DNA from: JAYODW01 sp038116745
GTDB lineage: Bacteria; Pseudomonadota; Gammaproteobacteria; Ga0077536
Assembly (NCBI GenBank): GCA_038116745.1
Contig: JAYODW010000037.1
Coordinates: 1 to 46,719, forward strand
Length of the DNA: 46,719 nucleotides
Reading direction: 5' to 3'
The number at the start of each line of letters is the position of its first letter. The first letter of the stretch is position 1. Positions 32,337 to 41,066 of the stretch are shown here, piece by piece. The translations under genes and the position numbers were made by a program. The notes under the pieces were generated by a model. That model was given only the letters and a program-made list of their open reading frames with translations. It ran no database searches and was not told the origin of the DNA.

Positions 32337-33059
32337 TCATCCCGCGGTCCCGACCTGGGGCAGGAAATTTCTCAGATCAACAAACCCGCCGCTTGGCGTC
32401 TGCAGCAGGGCGGGGCAGCTTTCCGCGATGCGACGCGCCGCAGTGTCGGGCGTCGGCATTGCATCTGTACCGGCGGCAGCATGCAGGCGACCCAGTGAAG
32501 GAAACGCGTCGGCGCTGTAGGTGCGCAGCGCGGTCTGCATCCCCGTATCGACCAGACCCGGGGCCAGCGCGCACAGATGGGTATCAGTCATCTCCCGGGC
32601 ATAGAGCTGGGCGAGCATATTGAGGGCCGCTTTGGATAGCGCGTACGCGCCCCAGCCGACCTGACCGCTGTGGCTGGCCCCTGATGAAAGCAGCACGATC
32701 TGTTGCGGGTGCGTGCTTCGCGCCTGCAGCCAGTCAAGGATGGCTTTGTTCGCCCACACGTTGACATCCAGGACTGCGCGCAGCTCGCTCAGCGAGAGTT
32801 CACGCATCGGAGCGATTGGTCCGAGTATTCCTGCGTTCAGAAATACCAGTTCCGGCGTAGCGCCTGCCGGAATCAGAGCATCCAGAGCCGGCGCAATCGT
32901 CTCCGGCTCAGAGAAGTCACACCGGTACTCGCACAGGCCCGCGACAGCTGTCGCCCGCTGAGTCCGGCTGATCCCGAAAACGCGTGCGTCATGTTCAAGA
33001 TAGTAGTCACACAGCGCAGCGCCGATGCCACGTGAGTGTCCTGTGATGAGCAGATCCAT
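32337..33059 (-). CDS. Short-chain dehydrogenase/reductase
   Basis: A 240-aa classical SDR. The nucleotide-binding motif is LITGHSRGIGAAL at the N-terminus, followed by FLNAGILGP, the Ser of VLLSSGASHSG and the YALSK active site (Tyr and Lys), then LAPGLVDTGMQT. Arg in the first motif suggests NADP(H) preference. Substrate is unknown. It is convergent with the SAM hydrolase (16 bases between stops) and divergent from the PatB-like gene (87 bases between starts). ATG 33059 has GGAGG upstream. Confidence 0.88.
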   Translation of the reverse strand: MDLLITGHSRGIGAALCDYYLEHDARVFGISRTQRATAVAGLCEYRCDFSEPETIAPALDALIPAGATPELVFLNAGILGPIAPMRELSLSELRAVLDVNVWANKAILDWLQARSTHPQQIVLLSSGASHSGQVGWGAYALSKAALNMLAQLYAREMTDTHLCALAPGLVDTGMQTALRTYSADAFPSLGRLHAAAGTDAMPTPDTAARRIAESCPALLQTPSGGFVDLRNFLPQVGTAG

Positions 33060-33146
33060 CGCCGGTTCCTCCGAGGCCGGTGACTCTTACATCCTCTGGT
33101 TAAGGATGGTTTTGCCTGTCCCGGGCAGCCAGTAAACTGCCGCGCT

Positions 33147-34304
33147 ATGGTTTTCGATGATATTAACGAGCGTTCGCTCCGCCGTCGCGCCGGTACCAAG
33201 TGGAATTACTACCCGGAGGATGTGCTGCCGGCCTGGGTCGCCGATATGGATTTCGTCGTGGCAGAGCCGATCCGTGCGGCGCTGCGCGCCGCGGTTGAGG
33301 CGTCCGATTTCGGTTATCCCCAGAGTGCAGAGGATGCTGGACTGACCCGACTGTTTGCAGAGCGGGTAGCGCAGCGCTTCGGCTGGCAGATCGATCCTGC
33401 CGATACCCTGGTGCTGGGCGATGTCGTCCAGGGCCTTTACGCAGCACTCGAAACCTTGAGTGGTCCTGACGCCGGAGTCGTCATCCAGACGCCAATCTAT
33501 CCTCCTTTTCTTCATGCCGCGGCACAAACCGGGCGGCGTGCCCGGCGCTGCGCGCTGGTGCCGCGCGCTGACGGCTATCAGATCGATTTCGCGGCTTTGG
33601 AGGCGAGTATCGATTCCGGCACCGAGGTAATGATGCTGTGTAATCCGCATAACCCGACCGGCCGGGTGTTCGCGCCCGAGGAACTCGAGCGGATCGGTGA
33701 GCTGGCCTGTCAGCATGACCTCACGATCGTCTCCGACGAGATACACGCGGATCTCATTCTTGACGATGTTCGTCATCAGCCGATTGCGGCAGTTGATGCG
33801 GAAATTGCGGCGCGAACGGTGACCCTGATGGCGCCGAGCAAAGCTTTTAACATTGCCGGTCTGCGTATGGCTTTCGCCCACTTCGGCAGCAGGGAGCTGA
33901 AGCAGCGTTTTCGCCGGATGCCTGACCATGTCCGCGGCGGGATTAATGCCCTGAGCATTGCCGCGGTCACCGCCGCCTGGCGCGAGTGCCAGCCCTGGCT
34001 GGATGAGGTCCTGATTCAGCTGCGCGCGAACCGTGAGCTGGTAACGCGATTTGTCCGGGAGCGCTGGCCGCAGGTCGGATTTTTCCCGCCGCAGGCGACT
34101 TACCTGGCGTGGCTCGACATGCGCGCCCTTGAGCTTTCTCCGTCGCCGCAGGCGTTCATGCTGGCTCAGGCGCGGGTGGCGCTGAATGACGGACCGACCT
34201 TCGGTGCGGAAGGCGCCGGCTTTGTGCGCCTGAACTTTGCGACCTCGCCAGCGCTGCTGGAAGAGATCCTCGAACGGATGGACGCGGCGCTCTGTTCCCG
34301 TTAG
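33147..34304 (+). CDS. PatB/MalY-like PLP-dependent C-S lyase
   Basis: A 385-aa fold-type I aminotransferase-like enzyme. MVFDDINERSLRRRAGTKWNYYPEDVLPAWVADMDFVVAEPI is the characteristic opening of the PatB/MalY group. Other landmarks are FGYPQSAEDAGLTRLFAERVAQRFGW, MLCNPHNPTGRVF, VSDEIHADLIL and MAPSKAFNIAGLRMAF, which contains the PLP-binding lysine. Members cleave cystathionine or other S-conjugates to a thiol, pyruvate and ammonia. A MalY-like regulatory role is less likely without mal genes nearby. The start ATG 33147 has only a weak ribosome site. Confidence 0.9.
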   Translation: MVFDDINERSLRRRAGTKWNYYPEDVLPAWVADMDFVVAEPIRAALRAAVEASDFGYPQSAEDAGLTRLFAERVAQRFGWQIDPADTLVLGDVVQGLYAALETLSGPDAGVVIQTPIYPPFLHAAAQTGRRARRCALVPRADGYQIDFAALEASIDSGTEVMMLCNPHNPTGRVFAPEELERIGELACQHDLTIVSDEIHADLILDDVRHQPIAAVDAEIAARTVTLMAPSKAFNIAGLRMAFAHFGSRELKQRFRRMPDHVRGGINALSIAAVTAAWRECQPWLDEVLIQLRANRELVTRFVRERWPQVGFFPPQATYLAWLDMRALELSPSPQAFMLAQARVALNDGPTFGAEGAGFVRLNFATSPALLEEILERMDAALCSR

Positions 34305-34321
34305 CCGGGCCGTGGAGCAGC

Positions 34322-35800
34322 TTACTTCAGGGTCAGCACCCAGCTGAGCAGCGCATCCTGCAGGTCGACGCCCGCGCCCCAGCGCGCATTCGCGTGATTG
34401 ATCAGCAGCGACACAGCGAAAGTTCTGCCGTCGTCGGTATGGACGTAACCTGCTACAGCTGAAACCTCGTCTAGGCTGCCGGTTTTCAGGTGCATGCGTC
34501 CGGCCTTGTGGCGACTCCGCAGGCGTTTACGCATCGTGCCGTCCTGGCCTGATATTGCGAGCGAGGCGATAAATTCCGGCATGGTCGGGGAGCGCCAGGC
34601 CAGGCGCAGAAGGTCAACCATGAAGCGCGCGCTGACGCGGGTATCGCGCGACAGCCCGGCGCCGTTGTCGACCACCAGAACCGAAGTATCCAGTCCACGT
34701 TTGCTCAGATGCTGCAGCAGCGCGTCAGTACCCTGCTGTCGGGTCAGCGGCGGATCAAAGCGCGTCTCGGCCAGTGAGTAGAGCAACATCCGACTCATGA
34801 GGTTGTTGCTCCATTTATTCAGCGGCCGCAGTACTTCTGCCAGTGGCCGCGAGGGCCAGGTCACCACCGGCCGCTCCCCGTCCGGAACGGTGGCGCGTCC
34901 CATCGTTCCATTGAGTGTCCCACCCCACTGGGACCAGAGACTTTTGAACACGCCATAGGTGTAGGTCTGCGCTGTCATGGCGCTGCGCGGCAGCTGATAG
35001 TGGCGGCAGGTGAAAGGCAGGGTGCCGGAAAAAATGACGTGCTCTGGCCCGTCAGTCTCCATGATGATGTTCGGGGCATTGCCTTTGCATGCGCCGGTCA
35101 CGGGACGTACACGGTTAGTGATTCTGAGATTGGGCAGCGCGGGGACCGACCGAATTCCGACCTTCCCGCTGGCAGGGTCGGGATCCAGCTCAAAGTCGAA
35201 GGACTGGAAATTGACCATCAGGGCGTTGGGCAGCGTGTTGTACAGGCGCAGTCCATCACCGTCGAATGCCGCGGGATCGGCTTCGTCTGTGGCGAAATGG
35301 CTGTCATCGATGAGCAGACGGCCGCGGATATCGTGGATGCCCTGGCGTCTGATTTCGCCGAGGAGCTTCCAGAAGTCCTCCAGCACGAGATACGGATCGC
35401 CATAGCCTTTAATCAGCAGATCACCCTCGAGTACTCCGTCTTTGACCGGCCCCAGGGCGTAGACGCGGGTATTCCATGTATGCGTCGGACCGAGCAGGTC
35501 CAGTGCGGTCCAGGTAGTGACCAGCTTGATGGTTGAAGCCGGATTACGCGGCAGGCTGGCATTAAGAGTCAGACGCGGTTCGGGTTCATCGACCGCCTGC
35601 ACGACGATGCTGATCGCGCTCTCAGGGATCTTGTAGCGAGCGGCGAGCTTGGAGAAGGGCGCTGGCAGGGGAGTATCCGCGGCCGTAGTGAATGGGCAAA
35701 GGATCAGCAGCAGGGCCAGGCAGGCGCTGGAGGCTCTACTCCGGAGCAGACTGCGTTCAGGCACACCAGCAGATGCGCTCGTCAGGGGCGGTGTGGTCAC
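34322..35800 (-). CDS. dacB: Penicillin-binding protein 4, D-Ala-D-Ala carboxypeptidase/endopeptidase (S13)
   Basis: A 492-aa periplasmic peptidoglycan hydrolase. Residues about 17-41 form a signal peptide (hydrophobic CLALLLILCPF, then TTAADT). The three serine-penicillin-binding motifs are SxxK at S89 (ASTIKL), SxN in NKWSNNLMS and KTG in LKTGSLDEVS. It removes terminal D-Ala or cuts cross-links during cell-wall growth. The start is GTG 35800, whose GTGA overlaps the DUF488 stop by four bases, so translation is probably coupled. It ends a tightly packed minus-strand run. The stop lies 17 bases from the convergent PatB-like gene. Confidence 0.92.
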   Translation of the reverse strand: MTTPPLTSASAGVPERSLLRSRASSACLALLLILCPFTTAADTPLPAPFSKLAARYKIPESAISIVVQAVDEPEPRLTLNASLPRNPASTIKLVTTWTALDLLGPTHTWNTRVYALGPVKDGVLEGDLLIKGYGDPYLVLEDFWKLLGEIRRQGIHDIRGRLLIDDSHFATDEADPAAFDGDGLRLYNTLPNALMVNFQSFDFELDPDPASGKVGIRSVPALPNLRITNRVRPVTGACKGNAPNIIMETDGPEHVIFSGTLPFTCRHYQLPRSAMTAQTYTYGVFKSLWSQWGGTLNGTMGRATVPDGERPVVTWPSRPLAEVLRPLNKWSNNLMSRMLLYSLAETRFDPPLTRQQGTDALLQHLSKRGLDTSVLVVDNGAGLSRDTRVSARFMVDLLRLAWRSPTMPEFIASLAISGQDGTMRKRLRSRHKAGRMHLKTGSLDEVSAVAGYVHTDDGRTFAVSLLINHANARWGAGVDLQDALLSWVLTLK

Positions 35801-36345
35801 GGTACGGAAAACAGGTCGCCCTGCTCGTGGCGGTTGTAACGCGGCGGATCGACGCTGTTATCGAGACAGGGGTTGGGCGTATGCAGGCGGTAGGCGCGTC
35901 CATGGGACAGATGTCTGATCTCGATGCCGCGACGCAGGCAGTCATCGGCTATGAACTGTCGATGACAATGCTCTGCCTGGAGCTCTGCACACATGATAGC
36001 GCTGCGGCGCTCTGCGGCCTGCGCGATCAGCGCGGTCACCGCGGCGTGATACTCGGCATTGCCCATGTAGTCGGCGAAGCCGCGGAAGGCGGTGTCGGTC
36101 AGAGCGGTGTGCGGAGAATCCGGGACGGGCTTGCGGAAGCCACCGAGGCTATTGCCGAGCCAGAGGTAGTCGATTTCCTGATGCGACAGGGCGCCCTGCA
36201 GTGAGCCGCGATCAAAATGCGGATACCGTCGGGAGCGCGGAAACGCCCGGATGTCAATCAGAATCTCGATCTGATGCTCTGACAGCAGGGTGAGCAGACC
36301 GTCGGCCGATCGGTTCGAATGACCGAGTGTGTACAGGATAGTCAC
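35797..36345 (-). CDS. DUF488 family protein
   Basis: A 182-aa protein of the DUF488 family. It opens ILYTLGHSNRSADGLLTLLSEHQIEILIDIRAFPRSRRYPHFD, with the family's GHS and DIR..P.S motifs, and later has the conserved IMCAELQAEHCHRQFIADDCLRRG, where the CAE...CHR residues are nearly invariant. The function of the family is not established; a nucleotide- or base-binding role has been suggested. Its ATG overlaps the stop of the cyclotransferase-like gene by four bases and its stop overlaps the dacB start. Confidence 0.88.
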   Translation of the reverse strand: MTILYTLGHSNRSADGLLTLLSEHQIEILIDIRAFPRSRRYPHFDRGSLQGALSHQEIDYLWLGNSLGGFRKPVPDSPHTALTDTAFRGFADYMGNAEYHAAVTALIAQAAERRSAIMCAELQAEHCHRQFIADDCLRRGIEIRHLSHGRAYRLHTPNPCLDNSVDPPRYNRHEQGDLFSVP

Positions 36346-36761
36346 GACGCGTGGCGCTGGACAAAGCCTGGGAGATCCTGCGCAGCAAAGCTTTCCGGGT
36401 TCCAGGCGTGTGAGGTGAGCAGCGGCATGCCGGATGCGGCAAACACATAGGTTTGCGCGGAAAGCGGCATGGCCTTTTCGGTCAGAACGCTGACCTCGAT
36501 ACGCTGGTAAAGATCTCCCTCAAATGCATCCAGGCGGGTCCACATGGGGAGTTCGATGTCGTTGAAAAGCAGTCCCTGGGTGTGCGCTCCTGACTCGCGC
36601 ACAATGGCAGGAAAAGATTGTCCGCGCACCGCGTAACGTGCGTAGTCCTGCAGCACGGCAAGCGCGCCGACGCGTGTGTCTCCACAGACCATGCGGAACA
36701 CCTCGTCGAACATGAGCGTTCCGTAAGCGAACAAGCGGCGCCTGCTGTCCGTCCTGTTCAA
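36342..36761 (-). CDS. Gamma-glutamylcyclotransferase-like (AIG2/GGCT) protein
   Basis: A 139-aa GGCT-fold protein. LFAYGTLMFDEVFRMV carries the YGTL motif that closes over the substrate. MWTRLDAFEGDLYQRIEVSV contains the acidic residue (Glu in FEG) that acts as catalytic base in the family. It probably releases 5-oxoproline from a gamma-glutamyl compound, or acts in a related cyclisation. The start is TTG 36761, overlapping the CaiB-like stop by four bases; the next gene overlaps its stop in the same way. Confidence 0.85.
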   Translation of the reverse strand: MNRTDSRRRLFAYGTLMFDEVFRMVCGDTRVGALAVLQDYARYAVRGQSFPAIVRESGAHTQGLLFNDIELPMWTRLDAFEGDLYQRIEVSVLTEKAMPLSAQTYVFAASGMPLLTSHAWNPESFAAQDLPGFVQRHAS

Positions 36762-37987
36762 ACGACGCCCTGTTCGCGCAGGTCCTCCAGCGCCTGTCCC
36801 TCAAGGCCCAACCAATCCGCGTACACCGATTCGTTATGGCTGCCGATGGCTGTACCAGGGTGGTCGGTGCGCCCGGGTGTACGTGAGAGCATGGGCGCGA
36901 TAGCCGGTATCGACAGGGGTTCACCGTCGATGGTGACCTCCTGAAAAAGACCGCGCGCCTGATACTGCGGATCTTCAAACATATCCTGCGCGTTGTAGAT
37001 CGGGCCGGCAGCAACCCCTGCGGCATCGAGTCGCTCCAGGGCTTCCGCGGCGCTCAAGGTCCGCGTCCAGGCTTCAACTGCACCGTCGACTTCTTCCTGA
37101 TGGGCGAAGCGGCCGGCGTTTTCGCGGAACCGTGGATCTTCCGCCATCTGCGGCTGACCCATTACCTCCGTCAAACGTTTAAACATTGAATTAGTGTTCG
37201 CGCCGACGACGATCAGTTTGTCATCGGCACAGCGATAGGTGTTGGTCGGTACGATGCCGGTCAGCGTCGATCCGGACGGTTGTCGGATCACGCCGGCGCC
37301 GCTGTATTCCGGGATGACTGCCTCGAGCAGGTTGAAAACCGCCTCGAAGATGGCCACGTCCACTACCTGTCCGACGCCGTCGCGCTGCCGGCCGATGTAG
37401 GCCAGCAGCACGCCCATAGCAGCGTGGATCCCGGCGAGGGTGTCTCCGATACTCAGGTTGGGACGCACCGGCGGCTGGCCCGGAAAGCCGTTGACGTAAC
37501 GAAAGCCGCCAAAGGCTTCGCACACCGAGGCAAAGCCCGCTTTCGGCGCGTAGGGGCCGGTCTGCCCGTAGCCGGAAATACGGGCGTAGATCAGTCCCGG
37601 GTTGCGGCTTTTGAAATCCTCTGGCGCAAGCCCCCATTTTTCCATGGTCCCCGGCCGGAAATTTTCGATGAGCACATCTGCTTTGCATACCATCTCACGC
37701 AGCAGTTCACGGCCCTTCTCACTGCGCAGATCCAGAGTGATGCACTTTTTGTTGCGGGCCAGGCTGGCCCACCACAGGGAGGTTCCGTTGCGCGTTTCCC
37801 GCCAGGTTCTGATCGGGTCGCCTTGCCCCGGAGGCTCGATTTTGATGACTTCGGCGCCGAAATATCCAAGGATGGTCCCGGTGAACGGTCCCGCGAGCAG
37901 CTGCCCGATTTCGATCACCCGCATGCCGGCGAGGGGACGGTTGTCTTGCTGAGGGTCTGTCATGGTTGGCTTATCATCCATGTTCAT
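36758..37987 (-). CDS. CaiB/BaiF family (class III) CoA-transferase
   Basis: A 409-aa CoA-transferase. PLAGMRVIEIGQLLAGPFTGTILGYFGAEVIKIEPPGQGDPIR is the standard opening, followed by RNKKCITLDLRSEKGRELL, ENFRPGTMEKWGL and the catalytic aspartate D182 in NLSIGDTLAGIHAAMG. It moves CoA between carboxylic acids through a mixed anhydride on that Asp. Partner acids are unknown; a link with the ThDP enzyme 15 kb away, as in oxalate or 2-hydroxyacid routes, is only possible. ATG 37987 or 37981 could be the start. It is the first gene of the overlapping four-gene run. Confidence 0.9.
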   Translation of the reverse strand: MNMDDKPTMTDPQQDNRPLAGMRVIEIGQLLAGPFTGTILGYFGAEVIKIEPPGQGDPIRTWRETRNGTSLWWASLARNKKCITLDLRSEKGRELLREMVCKADVLIENFRPGTMEKWGLAPEDFKSRNPGLIYARISGYGQTGPYAPKAGFASVCEAFGGFRYVNGFPGQPPVRPNLSIGDTLAGIHAAMGVLLAYIGRQRDGVGQVVDVAIFEAVFNLLEAVIPEYSGAGVIRQPSGSTLTGIVPTNTYRCADDKLIVVGANTNSMFKRLTEVMGQPQMAEDPRFRENAGRFAHQEEVDGAVEAWTRTLSAAEALERLDAAGVAAGPIYNAQDMFEDPQYQARGLFQEVTIDGEPLSIPAIAPMLSRTPGRTDHPGTAIGSHNESVYADWLGLEGQALEDLREQGVV

Positions 37988-38237
37988 GGGGCAGGTCCGC
38001 TGCGGCTGGCAGCTAGAGGACCGCGGGTTGACGAGGGGATTCGGTCACTGGTGACGCAGTCCTGCTCTGATCGGGGGATACGTTGAAGCGAGGCTACGCA
38101 AAATCTCGATGTGGGTTGACGCAGGCGAACGGTATTGTGGCCAGTCGTGGTCGCCTTGTCGACGCCGGACGGGCTCAACGTCGACGCGGTTTCCCGTGTC
38201 ACGACCTACTCGGAGTGCTGCCTTACGGGGAGATGGC

Positions 38238-39482
38238 GTGAACCTGTCAGATGGCCGTATATCGAAGCGCCCGGTCCGATTGTCCGGTGCACAGGTTGAG
38301 GGTGGAAGAACCTGGTTTTCGACGGGGGTCTTCTCCAACCGGGCCGCGCGGCAACGCGGGACAGACAGGCGTCGCACCAGGCTGGTGCGGGTGTTGCTGC
38401 TCGCAGGGATCTGTTTTACCGGCGCGGCGGCAGCCGACTTTTCCAGCGGCGTGGCGGCCTATAAACGCAAGGATTTTGCCGCTGCTTTAACGGCTTTTGC
38501 GCCGCTGGCGCAGCAGGGCGAGCCACGCGCGCAGTTTGCGCTCGGCCTGATGTACGACAACGGCGAAGGGGTGCAGCAGAGCGACGAACGGGCGCGCTAC
38601 TGGTATCAGCTGAGCGCGGAGCAGGGCTATGCGAAGGCGCAGTTCAATCTTGGTCTGATGCACGAGAAGGGGCGGACCGAGGACCCTGCGGCTGCGAGAG
38701 AGTGGTTTGCGCGTGCGGCGCGGCGCGGTAATGCCGATGCGGTTGCCCGGCTGCATCGCTACGCCGACGCGGGTGACAGCGCAGCGCAGCTGCAGCTGGG
38801 CAATATGTATTACCTCGGCGAGGGTGTCGCTCGCGGCGACCGGGATGCCTATGGCTGGTTTGTCAAAGCCGCGGCGCAGGGGCAGGTCCCGGCGGTGTTT
38901 GCCATCGGGCTCATGCATGAGAAAGGTGAGGGGGTGGAGCAGTCCTATACCGAGGCTGGGGAGTGGTATCAGCGGGCTGCAGAGCAGGGCAGCGTCAAGG
39001 CGCGCTTCAACCTGGCGCGTCTGTACCGTCTTGGCCGCGGGGTGTCACGCGACCTGGAGCGGGCACGGACGCTCTACGAGGCCGCAGCGCGGGAAGGTTT
39101 GGTCAGCGCGCAGCTGACCTTGGCCATGCTGTTCGAGGCCGGCCAGGGCTGGCCGCACGAGCCAGAGCGAGCGCTCTACTGGTATGCCCAGGCGGCTCAG
39201 AACGGCAGTGCAGATGCGCAGGTTAACCTGGCGTTTCTGCTCGCTCAGGGACTCGGAGTGCCGCGCGATCCGCTGGAGGCCTGCGCCCTGTTCAGCCTCG
39301 CGGCGCAGCAGGGTCAGGTTGTGGGTAGAAAAAATTACGACCTTTTGTGCGCGGGGCTGGACGACGAGACATTCGCGGAGGTGGAGTCACGCATGCATGG
39401 GTATCAGGCGGGGCAGCGCGTGGTGGCAGTTGCGCCGCGAGCCGAGCCCGGCCGGGAAGAGCCGGGCCCGGAAACGCAGTAG
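38238..39482 (+). CDS. Sel1-like repeat secreted/periplasmic protein
   Basis: About 414 aa dominated by Sel1-type tetratricopeptide repeats, for example AQFALGLMYDNGEGVQQSDERARYWYQLSAEQG, then AQFNLGLMHEKGR, LQLGNMYYLGEGVARGDRDAYGWFVKAAAQG and two or three more up to residue about 365. Such solenoids bind protein partners and often act in envelope or signalling processes. A hydrophobic export signal (VRVLLLAGICFTGAAAADF) precedes the repeats. Start is uncertain: GTG 38238 has a fine GGGGAG site but leaves 49 residues before the signal, while GTG 38385 begins right at the signal with a weak site. The tail is Pro/Glu-rich and likely disordered. Confidence 0.82.
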   Translation: MNLSDGRISKRPVRLSGAQVEGGRTWFSTGVFSNRAARQRGTDRRRTRLVRVLLLAGICFTGAAAADFSSGVAAYKRKDFAAALTAFAPLAQQGEPRAQFALGLMYDNGEGVQQSDERARYWYQLSAEQGYAKAQFNLGLMHEKGRTEDPAAAREWFARAARRGNADAVARLHRYADAGDSAAQLQLGNMYYLGEGVARGDRDAYGWFVKAAAQGQVPAVFAIGLMHEKGEGVEQSYTEAGEWYQRAAEQGSVKARFNLARLYRLGRGVSRDLERARTLYEAAAREGLVSAQLTLAMLFEAGQGWPHEPERALYWYAQAAQNGSADAQVNLAFLLAQGLGVPRDPLEACALFSLAAQQGQVVGRKNYDLLCAGLDDETFAEVESRMHGYQAGQRVVAVAPRAEPGREEPGPETQ

Positions 39483-39490
39483 TCAGCCGT

Positions 39491-40075
39491 TCAGAACGGC
39501 AGGTTGTGCATATGTCCGACCATGCACATCAGCATCGGAATCGACAGAAAAGTATTGGTTCGCGAGGCCATCAGAGCAACGACCCGCGCACTCGCTTTCT
39601 CTTCGTCAGTCGCTGACACGATGCCAAGGATCTTTTTCTGATTCGGCCAGATCAGCACCCATACGTTGAACAGCATGATGGTGCCAAGCCAGGCGCCGAG
39701 ACCAATAATCTGAGCTCCCTCACCGAAGGTGAAGGCATTGCCAATGCCAACGCCCATGGCTTCAAGCGCTGCAGCACCGGTCAGCCAGGTGGCAAGCGCG
39801 CCCCAGCGGAACCAGAGCAGCGCGCGCGGCGCAACGTACTTGTTGATAGCAGCGGGCCCAGGGCCGTCAGTGTCGGCAGTCGCTGCCGCAACTGCGGGCA
39901 CCTGCACGAAGTTGAAGTAGTACAGCAGACCAATCCAGATCACGCCAAAGAAGACGTGCAGCCACACCACGGTGGACCACAGGTTGAACACGCCCGAGCC
40001 CAGAACCGCTATGACCACGATGGCAACAACGAAACCCAGGATAATCGTGCCGGAGACAGATTTAAGTGGATTCAC
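39491..40075 (-). CDS. Urate_ox_N (PuuD N-terminal-like) membrane protein
   Basis: A 194-aa inner-membrane protein with about five transmembrane segments. VVWLHVFFGVIWIGLLYYFNFVQVPAV, LLWFRWGALATWLTGAAAL, LGAWLGTIMLFNVWVLIWPNQKKILG and SRTNTFLSIPMLMCMVGHMHNL match the urate oxidase N-terminal domain (PF06181) as I remember it. Full PuuD urate oxidases carry a C-terminal cytochrome c; here no CxxCH is present and the protein ends right after the last membrane segment. Urate oxidation by this protein alone is therefore doubtful. Conserved histidines in WLH and GHMH could bind haem. It is convergent with the Sel1 gene (8 bases between stops). Confidence 0.7.
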   Translation of the reverse strand: MNPLKSVSGTIILGFVVAIVVIAVLGSGVFNLWSTVVWLHVFFGVIWIGLLYYFNFVQVPAVAAATADTDGPGPAAINKYVAPRALLWFRWGALATWLTGAAALEAMGVGIGNAFTFGEGAQIIGLGAWLGTIMLFNVWVLIWPNQKKILGIVSATDEEKASARVVALMASRTNTFLSIPMLMCMVGHMHNLPF

Positions 40076-40166
40076 GCACTTTCCCCCTCATGCTTTTCAG
40101 TTCAGATAACGCGCCGATAATAACACCAGCAGCTTGTGATCCGGTTGCGGGCGAGGGCACGCCGGC

Positions 40167-41045
40167 TCATTCGGACAAGCCCATGACGACTCCGGCAAAA
40201 ACGATCAGACCGAGCCAGTTGTTGTTCATGAAAGCGGCAAAACAGCCTTCGCGGCTGCGCGTTCGGATCAGCAGCTGCTGATAAGCAAACAGCGCAGCAG
40301 CTGGGAGCAGGCTGACAAAGTACGGCCAGGTGAGCGCGGCCTGCCGTCCGATCAGAACGAGGTTGAGCAGCAGGAGCACCTGCAGCACACCGATGATGAG
40401 GCGGTCGTTGTCGTCGAAAAGAATGGCGGTCGATTTGATGCCCAGCCGTATGTCGTCCTCGCGGTCGACCATGGCGTACTCGGTGTCATAAATCACGGCC
40501 CACAGCACCGCAGCGCAGAAGATCAACCAGGCGACCGGCGGTAGCGCATCGGTCTGCGCTGCAAACGCCATGGGTACGGCCCAGCCGAAAGCGGCGCCCA
40601 GGTGCACCTGCGGCAGATAAGTGTGACGTTTGGCAAACGGGTAGGTCGCGGCGAGCACGACACCGGCGCAGGCCAGCACTATGGTCAGGCGATTGGTCAG
40701 CAGTACCAGCAGGCCGGATATCGCGACCAGCGCGAAAAACAGCTGCAGGGCCTCGCGCGGAGCGATCTCTCCGGTGGCCAGGGGGCGTGTCCGGGTGCGC
40801 TCGACGCGTCCGTCAAAATCCCGATCGGCGTAATCGTTAATCACACAGCCGGCAGAGCGCATGAGCACAGTCCCTGCAAGAAAAATTGTCAGAACGTCCA
40901 GATCCGGGAGACCGCCGGCGGCAATCCACAGCGCCCACAACATCGGCCATAACAGCAGCAGGGCCCCGATAGGACGGTGCAAGCGCATCAGACGACAGTA
41001 GGCGAGGACACGGGCTTGCAAGGACGGCGCGGCTGAAGTGCTCAT
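40167..41045 (-). CDS. ubiA: 4-hydroxybenzoate polyprenyltransferase
   Basis: A 292-aa integral-membrane prenyltransferase of ubiquinone synthesis. It attaches the polyprenyl tail to 4-hydroxybenzoate. The two Asp-rich motifs that hold Mg-diphosphate are present: NDYADRDFDGRVERTRTRPLATG and YDTEYAMVDREDDIRLGIKS. RLHRPIGALLLLWPMLWALW is the typical opening and several long hydrophobic helices follow. Length matches the E. coli enzyme. It lies 21 bases downstream of the recG stop, so the two may be co-transcribed. Confidence 0.95.
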   Translation of the reverse strand: MSTSAAPSLQARVLAYCRLMRLHRPIGALLLLWPMLWALWIAAGGLPDLDVLTIFLAGTVLMRSAGCVINDYADRDFDGRVERTRTRPLATGEIAPREALQLFFALVAISGLLVLLTNRLTIVLACAGVVLAATYPFAKRHTYLPQVHLGAAFGWAVPMAFAAQTDALPPVAWLIFCAAVLWAVIYDTEYAMVDREDDIRLGIKSTAILFDDNDRLIIGVLQVLLLLNLVLIGRQAALTWPYFVSLLPAAALFAYQQLLIRTRSREGCFAAFMNNNWLGLIVFAGVVMGLSE

Positions 41046-41066
41046 CTGCCGATTATCCCAGTCGTC

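Noticed and set aside
36305..36325. GGTTCGAAT resembling a tRNA T-loop
   Set aside because: It lies inside the DUF488 coding region and no acceptor or anticodon arms can be folded around it.
38020..38140. Two copies of GGGTTGACG (38023 and 38111 regions) as sigma-70 -35 boxes before the Sel1 gene
   Set aside because: No matching -10 element occurs at 16-18 bases from either copy, so no promoter call is made.
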